Positions 33,804 to 44,656 of a stretch of 64,000 bases of DNA are shown here, piece after piece. Position 1 is the stretch's first letter. Every line of letters starts with the position of its first letter. The notes under the pieces are model-generated. The model was not told the DNA's origin. It ran no database searches and worked only from the letters and a program-made list of their open reading frames with translations. The DNA is from Echria macrotheca. Taxonomy: Eukaryota > Ascomycota > Sordariomycetes > Sordariales > Schizotheciaceae. A program made the position numbers and the translations under genes. The stretch covers positions 1-64,000 of the forward strand of contig MU839829.1 in the NCBI GenBank assembly GCA_030411725.1, given 5' to 3'.

Positions 33804-34427
33804 ATGATGAAGCTCGGGACTCTTCTTCTTGCTCTTGCAGCCCAGGCCATCGCTCTGCCTGCTGCCCCGAGCGATGCCGCTGAACTCGAGTCTCGTCAGA
33901 GTATCACTTCCGTGACGGACCAGCTTCTTTTCAGCATCACGTTGCCCGCCTTCACCTCTCGCCGCAATGCGAAGAACCCGGCCAACCTCGATTGGTCATC
34001 CGATGGATGCTCCTCCTCCCCGGACAACCCGTTCGGCTTCCCGTTTGTGCCCGCCTGCCACCGTCACGATTTCGGGTATCGCAACTACAAGGCCCAGAAC
34101 CGGTTTACCTCGGACGGGAGGCTCAGGATCGACACGAACTTCAAGAACGAGTGAGTACCTACCTATCTGGGTCCAGTTGAGGAACTGCGGTTGTTGACGA
34201 AACATAGCCTCTACTACCAGTGCTCTGGTGTTAGTGCGTCGGGCGTTTGCAAGGCACTGGCCGATGTCTACTATGCAGCTGTCAGGGCTTTCGGTGGGAG
34301 CGGTGAGAAGGACAGCAAGCGCAGCACCCAGGAGGAGCTCGTCCAGGAGTATGAGGAGAAGTTGGCCATCTATAACCAGTTGGTCAAGGAAGCCCAGGAC
34401 AAGGGCGAGTTGTGGAGTCTGGAGTGA
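33804..34427 (+). CDS. Secreted phospholipase A2, fungal/bacterial (group XIV-like)
   Basis: Calcium-dependent enzyme releasing fatty acid from sn-2 of phospholipids. Exons 33804-34150 and 34208-34427; 188 aa; 57-bp intron. Signal peptide to about residue 18 (ALPAAP follows), then a short propeptide ending LESRQ. The catalytic block CHRHDFGYRNYK lies at 85-96 with the His88-Asp89 pair; upstream Cys69 (DGCSSSPDNPFGF) pairs with Cys85 in this family. FKNDLYYQC across the splice and CKALADVYYAAVR complete the family pattern. A charged C-terminal tail (EELVQEYEEKLAIYNQLVKEAQDKG) is helical and longer than in minimal members. Extracellular action is expected. Confidence 0.92.
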
Positions 34428-34478
34428 TCTATCAAGAAGAATCTGAATGGAAAATGTGTTCGGCTGCGATCTTTCTCC

Positions 34479-35803
34479 CTACTGAATCATATCTGGTGTC
34501 ATGCCGGGAAGCGAATCCAGCCCTGTGCAATCCTGTCAGCGTAAACCTATTGGCGCCAAGGGTGTGACCAGACACTTACAGCCTTCCCACTTCTCGTTGA
34601 CACGCTCTGGCACTTTGCACTTGGCCGCCTCCTCATTTGTAAGGACCTTGAGGTTCGAACACGATGCGCCAGTGCACCCTGCATCCATGGCTCGCTGCAG
34701 CGCATCCCCCCTCCAGCCAAAGACGTAGTCGCCGTGTTGTCCGTATCCCGTGTTGTCACCGGTGCTGAGATAGAGCGGCTTCTCATCAGCTGGCCAATCA
34801 GCCTTGTTGTTGAAAGCGGTCGTGTCCCAGACGATCTGTTCCGATTGCTCAGTGAAACTCTTGTAGCATTCATGTATTTGAGAGGCTCACCTCGAGCATA
34901 ATCTGCGGGATTTTGACAGGATGGGTGGTAGGGCAGGTAGTGCCAACGCTGGACCCGGTGAATGTTTGTGGCCCAGCAGTCGGATATGCGACGTGCGACT
35001 TGTGGTCAGGGCTGTCAAGATTTTTCCCATCCCAACAGCTATCGTCGTCAGAGACTTTAATGCGTAGTCAAGGGTGAAGAAAGACTTACGTTGGGTACAA
35101 AATGTTGGAGCGAATGCCCCCGAGACACGGTCCCTTGGGGAAAGCTTCGGTGTCGAGCCTGAATCCGAGTCAGTCTCTTTGTCGCCAAACAACAGCGGAC
35201 TGCGCACTTGGCATCTGCGCAAGGAGCTGCGTTGTCGCCTCCGAAATTGGGCCCAGAGTAGCACCGGAAACAAGTTTGCGATTTCATAGACTTGCTGCCT
35301 TGTGCACGCTTGTTCGCATCACCGACGAGCATCCTGAATCCCTGGAAGCTGTCAACCTTCGAGGCACTGACAATACGGAAACTAAATCATACCGGCTTGA
35401 ACGCCGTCACACCCCCCTTCCCCGGAGACACATAGTAGACGACAAACCCGCCGGTCGTCTTGGTGGTGAACTTGTCGCCAAAGAGGAGACGATTGGGAAC
35501 TTGCGGCACTCGCTTGAAGCTGCCGTTGCGCGCCTTGAAATACATGTTCGCCGTCCAGTAGTTCGAAAAGTCGTCCGCATAGTTGCATGTGGTGCAAGTA
35601 GCAAGCTCGGCGATATCTGTCGAGGGCATTGATATGTTGAAGGCATTCCCGCCGACCACCTGGTGAAGGTGAGGCGACGGTGCTTGACCAGGGTTCACAA
35701 GAGGATCGATACGGTCAATGACGATTTGCGAGCATCCAAACCGGAGCATGGTCGATGCGGCATGGCCGACGGCCGCCAGGGACAAGAGTGTCAAGGAGTG
35801 CAT
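34479..35803 (-). CDS. DUF1996-domain secreted protein
   Basis: Secreted protein of unknown activity. Six exons (minus): 35803-35393, 35341-35208, 35158-35090, 35038-34891, 34835-34580, 34522-34479; 353 aa with all five intron phases closing. Signal peptide MHSLTLLSLAAVGHAAS. DUF1996 landmarks in order: MLRFGCSQIVIDRIDPLVNPG, SPHLHQVVGGNAFN, CTTCNYADDFSNYWTANMYF, GFRMLVGDANKRA, CFRCYSG, FPKGPCLGGIRSNILYPTCWDGKNLDSPDHKSHVAYP, and WLDSLPGM at the end. Conserved histidines and aspartates suggest a metal-binding or hydrolytic fold but no activity is proven. The last exon is only 14 codons; it was accepted because it restores the family C-terminus. It is convergent with the phospholipase gene, 51 bp apart. 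Confidence 0.88.
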
Positions 35804-36548
35804 CGTGCTTACGGAACTTGGCTGATAGCAAAGAAAATCGCAGAGGCTGCCCTGGACCTGTAATAGTGATGCGTCGAAAGGAATCTCTGTATTTCAAGGA
35901 GGCTAGCTGGTTGGACCCCGGTTCGACTTGATATTCTGTAATTATCCTTTCTTCCAAGCTGCCGTGGGGTGCTTCCGTCAAGGGCCCCAGGCAATTTATT
36001 CCTCGTGCATCTAGACCTATAGGAGACGCCGTTGTCTCGTCCCGTCCATTTGTAGATTGCTGTCAGTTCTGAACCCTGGCTTCGTCGAACCGTTGCCATC
36101 TTCCGATGCTCCACATTGCCTCCCCATCTTCCAAGAGGTCATTGGGACCTCGGAATCAAGTCTGCGCACGAACTCTAGCCGATCAGATTCGGCGGTAAAT
36201 CTGCGAGCGATTCGCACACGAAAAGAGGGGCGGGGCGAGCACACGGAGGCCAGTCTTCCACCTGTAGCTGCTCCCCATCTTCGAACAAAGAGAATATCAG
36301 CCAGACGGGTTGTTACGAGGAGAGTGGTACAATTCGATTGGTTACGTCTTTGTTCACAGACAATGAACAGATTACCCCGTCGAGTCTCGGACTTTCCAGG
36401 CATATACCGCCGACTTCTACTTAGATAAAAGCGGCCCTTTCTTTCATCACAAATCAGGTCTCAATCAACCCAGAGGAAAAGCGACTACATCTACTAGGTC
36501 ACCCAAGCTTACCCTTATTCGCTATCGAGTACCCAGACATCTTCCAAG
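35804..36548. other. Intergenic, 745 bp
   Basis: Divergent promoter region between the DUF1996 gene and the kinase-like gene. Overlapping frames at 36017-36428 carry no domain. Confidence 0.5.
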
Positions 36549-37892
36549 ATGCCGTGCGACTGGTCCGTCAAATCGGAGCATTTCATGGCGCTGCAGGTTC
36601 AAAAATCGATGGCAAGGATTGCTAGGAACTATCGAGATCCCGAAGGTAATCTCAAATGCAAGGTTAGCGACGTCTTCACAGGTTCTTCAAACGTCGTCTA
36701 CAGGCTGAAGTTCAGCGACGGAGAGACGTGGGCGCTCAAGATACCCCTTGCAAGCCATGGGAAGGGTAGCTGCCCGTGCTGGGTGTTTGGCGAGCTGAGA
36801 TTCTTAATCCGCTCTGAAGCCCTGACTATGCGGATGCTCCGTCATAAAACATCGATTCCCGTTCCTAGCGTCATAGACTTCGGGACAGGATTCGACAACG
36901 ACTTTGGGTATCCCTTCATCCTGATGGAGTACGTCAGGGGGGTCGTTGGTCATGACTTCTGGGAAAGAACAAACAGCGCCTCTAAGGCTGACCGGGAAGC
37001 TCGCGAGGTGTTTCTCAGAAGCCTTTCCGGCTACATTGATCAGCTGAACAGGTTCGAGTTCGACGAGATGGGTTACCCTCACTACGATGAAGAAGACCAC
37101 CTCTGTGGCCTGAAACCCCTCTCTGATTATCCGTTGTACCAGTCGAGCAGAAACCGCCCGCTGGCCTGCGTAGACAATGATGACAGTCGCAATGCTATCC
37201 TCAGAATGCTGGCCCGTACCTTGCCATCATCGGTCAATGACGAGCTGGAGGGTGCTGCGAGATTTCTTCGGCAAGTCCTTCACTGGACACCGGTGACCCC
37301 AGGAGAGACGAGAGATCCACGTCGACCGTTCGTTCTGGCCCACCCAGATCTCGATCTGCAAAACATCATCGTCGATGACGACGGCCATGTCAAAGCCCTC
37401 ATTGACTGGGATAGGGTGCGCACCGTGCCGCGATGTGTAGGCAACGAGTCATATCCTCTTTTCTTGATTGAGGACTGGAGCTACCCTTACCGTTCCAAGC
37501 AGGATTTCACCGACTTCGAGTACTGTCGGGATCTATGGGAGAGATGTTTGATCAGGGACCCCAAGGTCAGCCCTGAAGTCATGCGCAATCTCGTGCGAAA
37601 TTCCCTCATCTTACTACTCTTCAGATCTACCGGTCGTGGAGACCTTGATGTGCTTCGAGAAATAGCCACCAACCTGGCTAGGCAGAGTCTCAAGGGCGTA
37701 TCTAGACTGGACTGGAGAGGCCGTGGAGATTCGCAAATTGATCTCAAGGAGCTAGCTGGCGCTTTCCAGAAGCTCTCAATCAAGGATGAAGCTCTCTTCA
37801 AGCAGGTTGCGAGAGATAGACTGACGTCAGGCCAGTGGGACATTCTCCGGGACAGGTTTCAGCGTCTCATCTCGTTTCCCAGCTCGAAGTGA
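36549..37892 (+). CDS. APH-family phosphotransferase (protein-kinase-like fold)
   Basis: Intronless, 447 aa. The aminoglycoside phosphotransferase/choline-kinase fold is seen in order: VFTGSSNVVYRLKFSDGETWALKIPL (nucleotide-binding loop and lysine, about 44-70), a glutamate-bearing helix FLIRSEALTMRML, hinge FILMEYVRG, the catalytic HPDLDLQN at 265-272 (Asp267, Asn272) and the metal-binding IDWD at 285-288. Fungi carry many such proteins, expanded in accessory regions; substrates are mostly unknown and need not be aminoglycosides. No signal peptide, so cytosolic. The upstream CAACCC/TCC-rich leader is typical of expressed genes. Confidence 0.85.
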   Translation: MPCDWSVKSEHFMALQVQKSMARIARNYRDPEGNLKCKVSDVFTGSSNVVYRLKFSDGETWALKIPLASHGKGSCPCWVFGELRFLIRSEALTMRMLRHKTSIPVPSVIDFGTGFDNDFGYPFILMEYVRGVVGHDFWERTNSASKADREAREVFLRSLSGYIDQLNRFEFDEMGYPHYDEEDHLCGLKPLSDYPLYQSSRNRPLACVDNDDSRNAILRMLARTLPSSVNDELEGAARFLRQVLHWTPVTPGETRDPRRPFVLAHPDLDLQNIIVDDDGHVKALIDWDRVRTVPRCVGNESYPLFLIEDWSYPYRSKQDFTDFEYCRDLWERCLIRDPKVSPEVMRNLVRNSLILLLFRSTGRGDLDVLREIATNLARQSLKGVSRLDWRGRGDSQIDLKELAGAFQKLSIKDEALFKQVARDRLTSGQWDILRDRFQRLISFPSSK

Positions 37893-39235
37893 GTGTGGGT
37901 GTAGGACCTGTGTAAGCTGAATAACCGAGTCTCGATCACAATCTGGTGGTTGAACAGGTGTCTGTCATTGATCTATGAGTAATTCCACAATCAATTCTTT
38001 TTTCCCTACCGTTGAACGAGTTCTCAGAAGATTTCGAATCGCAAATGAAAATGTGAACCCACGAAGTAATGTGCACGAATAACCGTGAAATTTAGGTACT
38101 GTAACATTTGGTGGGTTGTCGACATGGTTTAGAACCAATGTCCCCCGGTCCCAGGTGGAGTAAGTTGGTGGCCGGGACATGTTACTCCGTCGTGGCTTTC
38201 GCGTCAAGTGGCAACTCCATCGCCGCCGCTGTCCGAAGATGGCAGGCACATCGCAGTAGATAAGTTGAAACCGCGGGAAGACAGCACGGCATCTAGCGGC
38301 TGTCATCGCATAAATCCAGTGGGGAGAACTTGCCTGGCAACCCAGCTAACAGTTGTCCTGGGTCTTGGCTGATGTTGAGGATGATCACCGACGCACTATA
38401 CTCCACACAAAGCGAGCAATCTTCCATTATGTGAGATGCCATGACAAAACTCCTGGTGTCGTAGATTCCAGCCGCGGAATGTGATGCGACGATGAGCAGA
38501 ATGTTCCACACTGTCGGGTAAAGTTTCTGTCCATGTCGGTTCGCGATCTCATCCCACGCACTCAGTCAGATCATGCTGCAAGATGTCCAAAGCGATCCAT
38601 TGCTTCGGCGAGGCCGTGTCAGGAAAATGGCATCATCGGTCTTTTGTCATGCTTCCGGTCTAAGATTAGGGGCGGGTAGCTGTGAGAACCTTAGCGGTGT
38701 TGCGTCATCCGAACTCGGGCGCGATCCAACACGCGGCGCGAGGTTTCAGGAAACTCGCTCGTGGTTCTTTTTTTACACGAGGGTTGAATCTCGATTGGTC
38801 CAGATCATCAATGCGCCGACGCATCCGGAACGATGGCTTGGATTCGATGCCAAGACTTTACGTTTATCGTTTCGGGTCCAGACCACTGGCCGCCCCCTGG
38901 GCACCCGAAACAGGGGCCGGCGCCAGGGGGATCGCCGCCCTGCAGAATCACAACTTCGGATGGACAGGCGGCAAAATTCTCGAAGCAAGAGTGGACCGAG
39001 TCTAGACCCCCGTGCTAGCCCGTTGATTTTCCGCCAAGCTTTGATCTCCCCGGATTTTCTTATTTAAAGCTCATGTCTTGGCGTCTTGGCATTCACTCTC
39101 TTCCATCTTCAGTCCATCGCCCAAGTCCTAAACAACAGTGATAGCATTGAGTGCTGTCTCTTGATTGGTCCTTCTTTTCTCGGCTCATTCGCTTCTATTT
39201 CCCAGCTTTATTCACCGTCCTGGTTCTGGTTAACC
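37893..39235. other. Intergenic, 1.3 kb
   Basis: No gene recognised. It ends with the leader of the Lys-Gly protein gene; TATTTAAAG at 39061-39069 is a plausible promoter element about 170 nt upstream of that ATG. Frames at 38573-39067 overlap on several frames and lack domains. Confidence 0.5.
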
Positions 39236-39606
39236 ATGCATTTCGCCATGTCGCTCCGATCGGCGGTCATTGCCGGCCTTCTCATCGGCAACTTCGCGGC
39301 CGCCCACGTCATTGGGTCGGACTTCCAGCAGGCCACCGACGCCATTGTTGGTGCGTGACATATTTGCAATCCTCCTTCCGTTCGTCAAACTGACTCTTTA
39401 CCGCAGAGAAGCGCGAGCCCGACAACTCTCCCGCCGAGGTGTTTGCCGAGCGCGACATCCTCGAGGACGACTTTGAGGACGCACCCGAGATCGAGGCCCG
39501 CGAGCCGAAGAAGAAGAAGGGCAAGGGCAAGGGCAAGGGCAAGGGCAAGGGCAAGAAGGGCAAGGGCAAGGGCAAGAAGGGCAAGGGAAAGAAGGCAAAG
39601 GCATAA
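39236..39606 (+). CDS. Secreted protein with lysine-glycine repeat tail, 104 aa
   Basis: Not a known family. Exons 39236-39350 and 39407-39606 with a 56-bp intron (donor GTGCGT, branch CTGAC, acceptor CGCAG). A signal peptide ends near FAAAHV (residues 19-24). A short middle segment begins EKREPDNSP right at the splice, so a Kex2-type KR site is formed across it, followed by an acidic run (ERDILEDDFEDAPEIE) and AREPKKKK. The last 32 residues (39508-39603) are built from an AAGGGC hexanucleotide repeat: 19 are Lys, the rest Gly with two Ala. Thus an acidic propeptide may neutralise an intensely basic tail until processed. A cationic antimicrobial, nucleic-acid-binding or wall-binding peptide are guesses; nothing in sequence decides. 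Alternatively the repeat is a neutral expansion. Confidence 0.65.
39508..39600 (+). repeat. Coding AAGGGC hexanucleotide repeat
   Basis: Imperfect tandem AAGGGC units with interspersed extra AAG codons, encoding the Lys-Gly tail. Unit number is likely to vary between strains. Confidence 0.85.
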
Positions 39607-40334
39607 ATGTCTAAATGGCGGGAGAATCCTCCCAAGGTGGCAGACACGGATGGGAATACTGAAGAATGATGCTCACCTCGGTTATTCTTCTTCCTCAACC
39701 CTACTTCTAGACAGGGAGTTCCCCTCCGATTTAACTCATACCAACCACCTTGGCAATGTCAAGTCGTTTTCTGTCGCGACAAGTTACCAAGAGGTCGAGT
39801 GAGGGATCTGTGCGCTTGCGCCACCGTATCCCGCGATGGCTAAAAAGCAGAGTACCAGCTCCGGAGTGATTATTCCTCTTCGACATGTATGGTTGTCCAT
39901 TAGATGTTAAACACGAATGAACCGTTCGGGGGATATTCAACCGAAACTGAGAGCTGCATACGGCCGTGATGCTATTCCTATCTTGTTTGCCCTGTCACTT
40001 CCGCTGCCGTGTACACCCTCTCAGCTGCCAGGAAGTCCGAAAGCTCGGTCTTGGGGTGGGCTTACAATTGGCCCAGTTTGGGGGACAGCGGGAAGGACCA
40101 GCCTATCAAGACTCTAAAGCCAAGACAATTGCATCTGCGAGCATACATGCAAGGCGACATGGAGGCGACGCCACCGTCGCGGAACACGGGAAGATCAACT
40201 GTCAGGGTAGAAAGTCTCGGTATAAACCTGCTCATCGAATGTCGGGCTGGGGACAATTCAGTCCAGACTTCCGCAGTTTCCTTTACAGTTTGCCCGGAAG
40301 CGACTACAGAGTGTTTGACTCCGGACTTACAGAG
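39607..40334. other. Intergenic, 728 bp
   Basis: Promoter of the NCS1 permease gene. The permease frame stays open upstream of the chosen ATG to about 39966, but that part has no permease character. Confidence 0.5.
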
Positions 40335-41938
40335 ATGGCGAGACCTTCCTCACATAAATCCAACCAGGTGGTTTTGGACGAAGAAATAGCCATCGCCGAC
40401 ATCGGCCCAGTGTATGGCGGAGGCACACGCGACGTTGAGTTGTCAGCCGGCCACGGAGTATTTGCCAAGATACAGCAGTACGTGGCCAGGATTGGAGTCG
40501 AGAAGCGGGGCATCGAACGTGTCCCAGATACACTCGATGAGAGGACTGACAGGAGCATGATCAAGGTTGCTACCATGGTGAGCACGGGCGTCTCTTAAGT
40601 TTCTGCTGTAGTGTCGGCGCTCATTGTCACTTCTAGTGGACTTCGTCGGCCATGGCAGTCGCGTGCTTCGCCGTTGGCACTACCGCTCAACCTGTCTTTG
40701 GGCTCGGATTCTTGGATTCGGTGCTTGTGCTATTCTTCTTCAACGTCCTCGGCGTTCTGCCAACGGCCTTTCTGTCGACCTTTGGTCCAGCCTTTGGACT
40801 TCGCCAACTGGTACTCTCGAGATTTTTCTTTGGGTGGCACGGTGTCAAGATCTACGCCTTTCTCAATGTCCTCACTTGTGTTGGTTGGTCCACCGTGTTC
40901 ATCGTTCTTGGTGGACAACTTTTCCACACCATCAACTCCGACATCCCTGGCTGGGCTGGGATGCTAGTTATCGCTTTCGCGACTCTCGTCCCCGGGCTTT
41001 TCGGTTACAAAGCCGTGCTTGCGTATCAGCAATGGGCGTGGATACCCATGCTCATCGTATATCTCATTGTCCTTGGGGAGTTTGCCCGCTCGGGTGAGTT
41101 TGATCCCCTGCTGCCTATGAACTCTGGGCCGGCCGAGGCTGGTGCAGTACTTTCCTTTGGCAGCACAGTCTTTAGTGTGGCGTCATCTCTCTGCACATAT
41201 GCGTCCGACTACACCACTTATCAACCCAGCACTATCTCCCGCCGGCGCCTCTTCGCCTGGTCCTTTGGCGGTATGATCGTGCCCCTGCTATTTCTCCAAA
41301 CACTCGGTGCTGCCATCGGAACTGCCACAACCCGCTCTGCAGACTTTGCTCGTGCCTGGGAAGAGGCCGGCGCGGGAGGGCTACTTGGGCAGGTTCTCAT
41401 ACGACTTGGCGGTTTTGGCACTTTCTGTCTCGTCCTTCTCGCCATAGGCATTGTAGCCAATAACTGCCCCAACGTGTACTCCGTGTCCTTCGGCATACAG
41501 TTGTTCGCCCCGAATTCTACGGGACGAGTACCTCGTTTTTTATGGACCCTGCTGGGCGTTTGTATTGCAATCGGCCTGGCAGTTCCTGCATACGACAACT
41601 TTGCGCCCTGGCTGGAGAACTTTCTGGTCACAACTGCCTACTGGTTTGCAATCTACCAGGGGATCGCTTTTACGGAACATTTCATTTTTAGAAGGGGCTT
41701 CGACGGGTATCAGCCTAGCGACTATGACTCCCCGGACAAGCTGCCTGTTGGATGGGCGGCGTCGGCTGCGTTTGTATTCGGTGTCGCAGGCTGCGTTCTA
41801 GGCATGACGCAACTGTGGTGGACAGGACCGGTCGGTCGATTGGCAGGCGGAGATTTGGGGTTTGAGCTGGCGTTTGGTTTCTCTGCCCTCTCCTATGTTA
41901 TTTTGAGATACTTTGAGTTGAACCGGGTTGGTCGATAG
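40335..41938 (+). CDS. NCS1 purine/cytosine permease
   Basis: Plasma-membrane importer of the nucleobase:cation symporter-1 family (Fcy2-like branch). Exons 40335-40577 and 40637-41938; 514 aa; 59-bp intron, phase 0. The cytosolic N-terminus contains the family marker FAKIQQYVARIGVEKRGIERV and DERTDRSMIKVATMW leading into TM1 across the splice. Ten to twelve hydrophobic segments follow, including LGVLPTAFLSTFGPAFGLRQLVLSRFFFGWHG, GYKAVLAYQQWAWIP, SSLCTYASDYTTYQP and GIVANNCPNVYSVSFGIQLF, all placed as in Fcy-type permeases. ATG at 40335 is chosen as the first in frame that gives a normal-length N-terminus. Likely cargo is a purine, cytosine or related base; exact specificity is not readable. 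Confidence 0.88.
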
Positions 41939-42197
41939 TCGGTTGGCGAATAGGGGTATCGAAGTTATTCGGCCGTGTGGTGGCAACAAACGCAACCCTA
42001 TCCCACCTATACTATTGATGATGAACCTAACGTCTTATTCGTTGGGAAATGCATGTCTCTGGGTGTGGATGTGTTTGGGAGTCGGGGTCACGATGTCGAC
42101 GGGATTGTTCCACCAGAAGCCAATATAGACGATGTTGCAAATGGGCGTGGGGGGCCAACAAATTCCTGTTACGGTTGTACATACATGTATCCTGGCG

Positions 42198-44029
42198 TCA
42201 ATCCGACCTTATTACCCGCTCTCTCACTTCTCCATCTGTGTAGATCCTCGCCACACTGGCCTTCTGAAGGATCTTCGAAGTCTCCGCCCTCCGCAAGCTA
42301 TCCCTGTGTTCGTCAGAGACCTGCAGAGTGGACGCCTTAAAAAGGAAATCGGCGACTGGAAAAGCAGATATTGCGGGTGGCACTGTTGTTGACGTCTGCC
42401 AGGGCCAAAATAGCCACATGAGTGAGATCCAGAGCGCTATGAGCACTATGCCCTGGAGGCAGATAAAGATAACTAGGAGAGTTGTGTCGAACTGGAGTTT
42501 TACCACCGGGGCCACCACAGCAGCTGTGGTGTAAAAATCGGGCGGAAGACCAGGGTTGAGCACCTTGGTGGAAAGGTTGGTATTTCCGTAGTTGTTCGAG
42601 TTGAACAGCCACACCGGGAAGGCAAGAAGACTGCGGAAACTCTGAAGAAGAATCCCATCGGCGAAGCTATTGTTAAGATCCTGTTTGTTGCTCCAGAAGA
42701 TTTCGATTATAGAAGAAGCAGCAGGAATATTGGCCGCAGGGTAGTCCAGAAGCCATGAAAGAGCTGACATATAGGCGGCGACATCGGCCGTCGTAATCGC
42801 GATGGGGTCAGGGGACGTGATGTTAGAAACGCCCATTATCGTCAAGTTCGACCTTGCGGCTAGGACAGTGGCTTCTCGTCGAGCGAAGGACATGGTTGTG
42901 GTTATCTTTGGTGTTGAGTTATCCGCTTCACATTTTCCGTCTTCTACCCCGTCGCATAGGAACAGACCTTTCTGCTGTTAGCGTCCGTCCATCACTCCAG
43001 TGGCATCCGAACCAACGTTCTAAACATGAAGAAAAAGACTTTCTCACCTGCACCCATTGAGCCGCCGATGGTGGTTAAACAGAGCTTGGCGGCGATAAGC
43101 GTGGTATTGGTCCCGTAACGCATACAATCGCTTTTTCCAAAAGGCAGCGACTCTGACCGACCTTGAAACTCGATTTGTATTGTAGGGACACCCCCTATTT
43201 TTACCAAGGGATGATCTGGATACCCATTTGGTGTCCATGGCGCAGTGAAGCTAAGACCGCCAGACAAGACGTAGGATGCACATTCCAGGTCTTTTTCTGA
43301 TTGCTTGCAGTGTGTGGGGTCTGCAACAGTGGAGAACAGGGGGTTAATAATCAGGTTATATATAACAGACGAATAAGAGTAAGGAATAACTGTTTGTTCG
43401 AGACCCGGAGCCTTAAGTGACTCAAGGAACGGTTTAACCAGTGATGCATTGAAAGGTCCGATGCCAGAAGTGACATCGTAGACTGTGGCGGTATCGAAGA
43501 CAGTGATGAGAGACGTCCTTGCTAAGAGTCTGTAAGTCTCATCTTCAAGTTGTAGGTAGTTATGGGGAACCCATCGGTTTAAGAGATGCATTTCCATACC
43601 GAAGAGTAGCACCCCCGCAATCCAGGGCAGCGTGGTAAGCAGCGTGCGCGCAATAGCCCACATGCGAGTACTGGATTTCAGGTGTCCACTGAACACAATC
43701 CGTATTGTCCCAAGCAGGGAGGTTGTCGGGGAAAGAGCAAGGAGATCGGCCAACTGCAATCCGCCGTCTTTGTGCATCTCTCGCCAGTGAAGGCGCATGA
43801 AGGAGCGGGAGATGGCAATCGAGGAGTCAGCAGTCAGAAGCCCTTGCAGCACTCGAACAACCAGAATTGTTGTTCCCACGTCGACGCTCATCCACCACTG
43901 GAGGCTCCGTCGGTTGTCTGACGCTGTTTGTGCCCATGTTGTCGCACGGGCGCATAGGATGACGGCTACAAACAGCAACGTGGAACTAAAGACCAGGGCG
44001 GCTTGTAACCATGCGTCGGCATGGGCCAT
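42198..44029 (-). CDS. Fungal membrane protein with large ectodomain, unknown function
   Basis: Exons (minus) 44029-43048 and 42967-42198; 583 aa; 80-bp intron with branch CTAAC and acceptor AAAG. Not recognised as a named family. Layout: TM1 AALVFSSTLLFVAVILCARA (10-30), TM2 around VDVGTTILVVRVLQGLL (50-66), TM3 LLTTLPWIAGVLLFGMEMHLL (about 132-152), a long outer domain with Cys (CKQSEKDLEC, CMRYGTN, LFLCDGVEDGKC) and several N-glycosylation sites, and TM4 LLVIFICLQGIVLIALWISLMWLFW before a cytosolic tail. The layout resembles the DUF3176 protein at 28-30 kb but the signature cysteine motif is absent. It shares a 627-bp divergent promoter with the ectodomain-type gene at 44657. Confidence 0.75.
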
Positions 44030-44656
44030 TGATGTTCATACGAGGCCTAGGTGTGGCTTTGAGGTTGGTGACACAAATAAGAAATAGGAGTAGAAGTTGG
44101 GCCCAGGTCCAAGGCCGGTAGTTAGTATATGAGTCAGGTAGGAATCTTATTATTTCCTGTCCGAGGGGGTGTAATCGTTATTACTAGCACGGTTGCAATT
44201 GGACTGGAGTCGTAGCCAAGGTGCCTACCCGCAAATGAGCACCACGCCACGTTCTTTTTTTGGTAATATGAAGGCGCCGTTATCCCGTGCGGGATGGCCC
44301 TGGTTGTTGTGTTGGAGTGGCGATTACCCGAGTCCTCTTCTCCCGCTCGCCCCGTGATACGGAATCCCTCGGTGAATAGCGCTACACCGACATTGGTCAG
44401 CGGGATTGGGTTAATGAGGACCGCGCGCGGACGGGATTTCCTTTGCTGAATACGATTTTAGCCAGAAACCCGACCCTTCCTCCAAATGATTTGCTGCACG
44501 TCCATTACCAGATTCGAACCGGAGACGAAGAGTTAAGCTTTTTCTGTCTAACGTACTTCCCGGCAATATATAGGGCACAGGTTCTGCCGTACAATGGAAT
44601 AGATTCCGGGCCAATTTCATAGTCAACTTCAACCTCCTTTTAGTTCAGCATTTGCT
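44030..44656. promoter_or_regulatory. Divergent promoter region, 627 bp
   Basis: Shared upstream region of two outward-facing genes. TATATA at 44567-44572 serves the plus-strand gene. A tRNA B-box-like GGTTCGAATC (minus) at about 44512-44521 is present without a full tRNA. A two-codon upstream reading frame (ATG GAA TAG, 44593-44601) precedes the plus-strand start. Confidence 0.5.
44567..44572 (+). promoter_or_regulatory. TATA box of 44657 gene
   Basis: TATATA 85 nt upstream of the ATG at 44657. Confidence 0.45.

Noticed and set aside
39398..39698. Proline/phenylalanine-rich minus-strand frames over the Lys-Gly repeat
   Set aside because: They arise from the complement of the AAGGGC repeat and lack starts or signals of their own.
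44500..44545. tRNA-like B box (GGTTCGAATC on the minus strand)
   Set aside because: The T-stem pairs only partly, and no acceptor stem, A box or anticodon stem can be folded around it.
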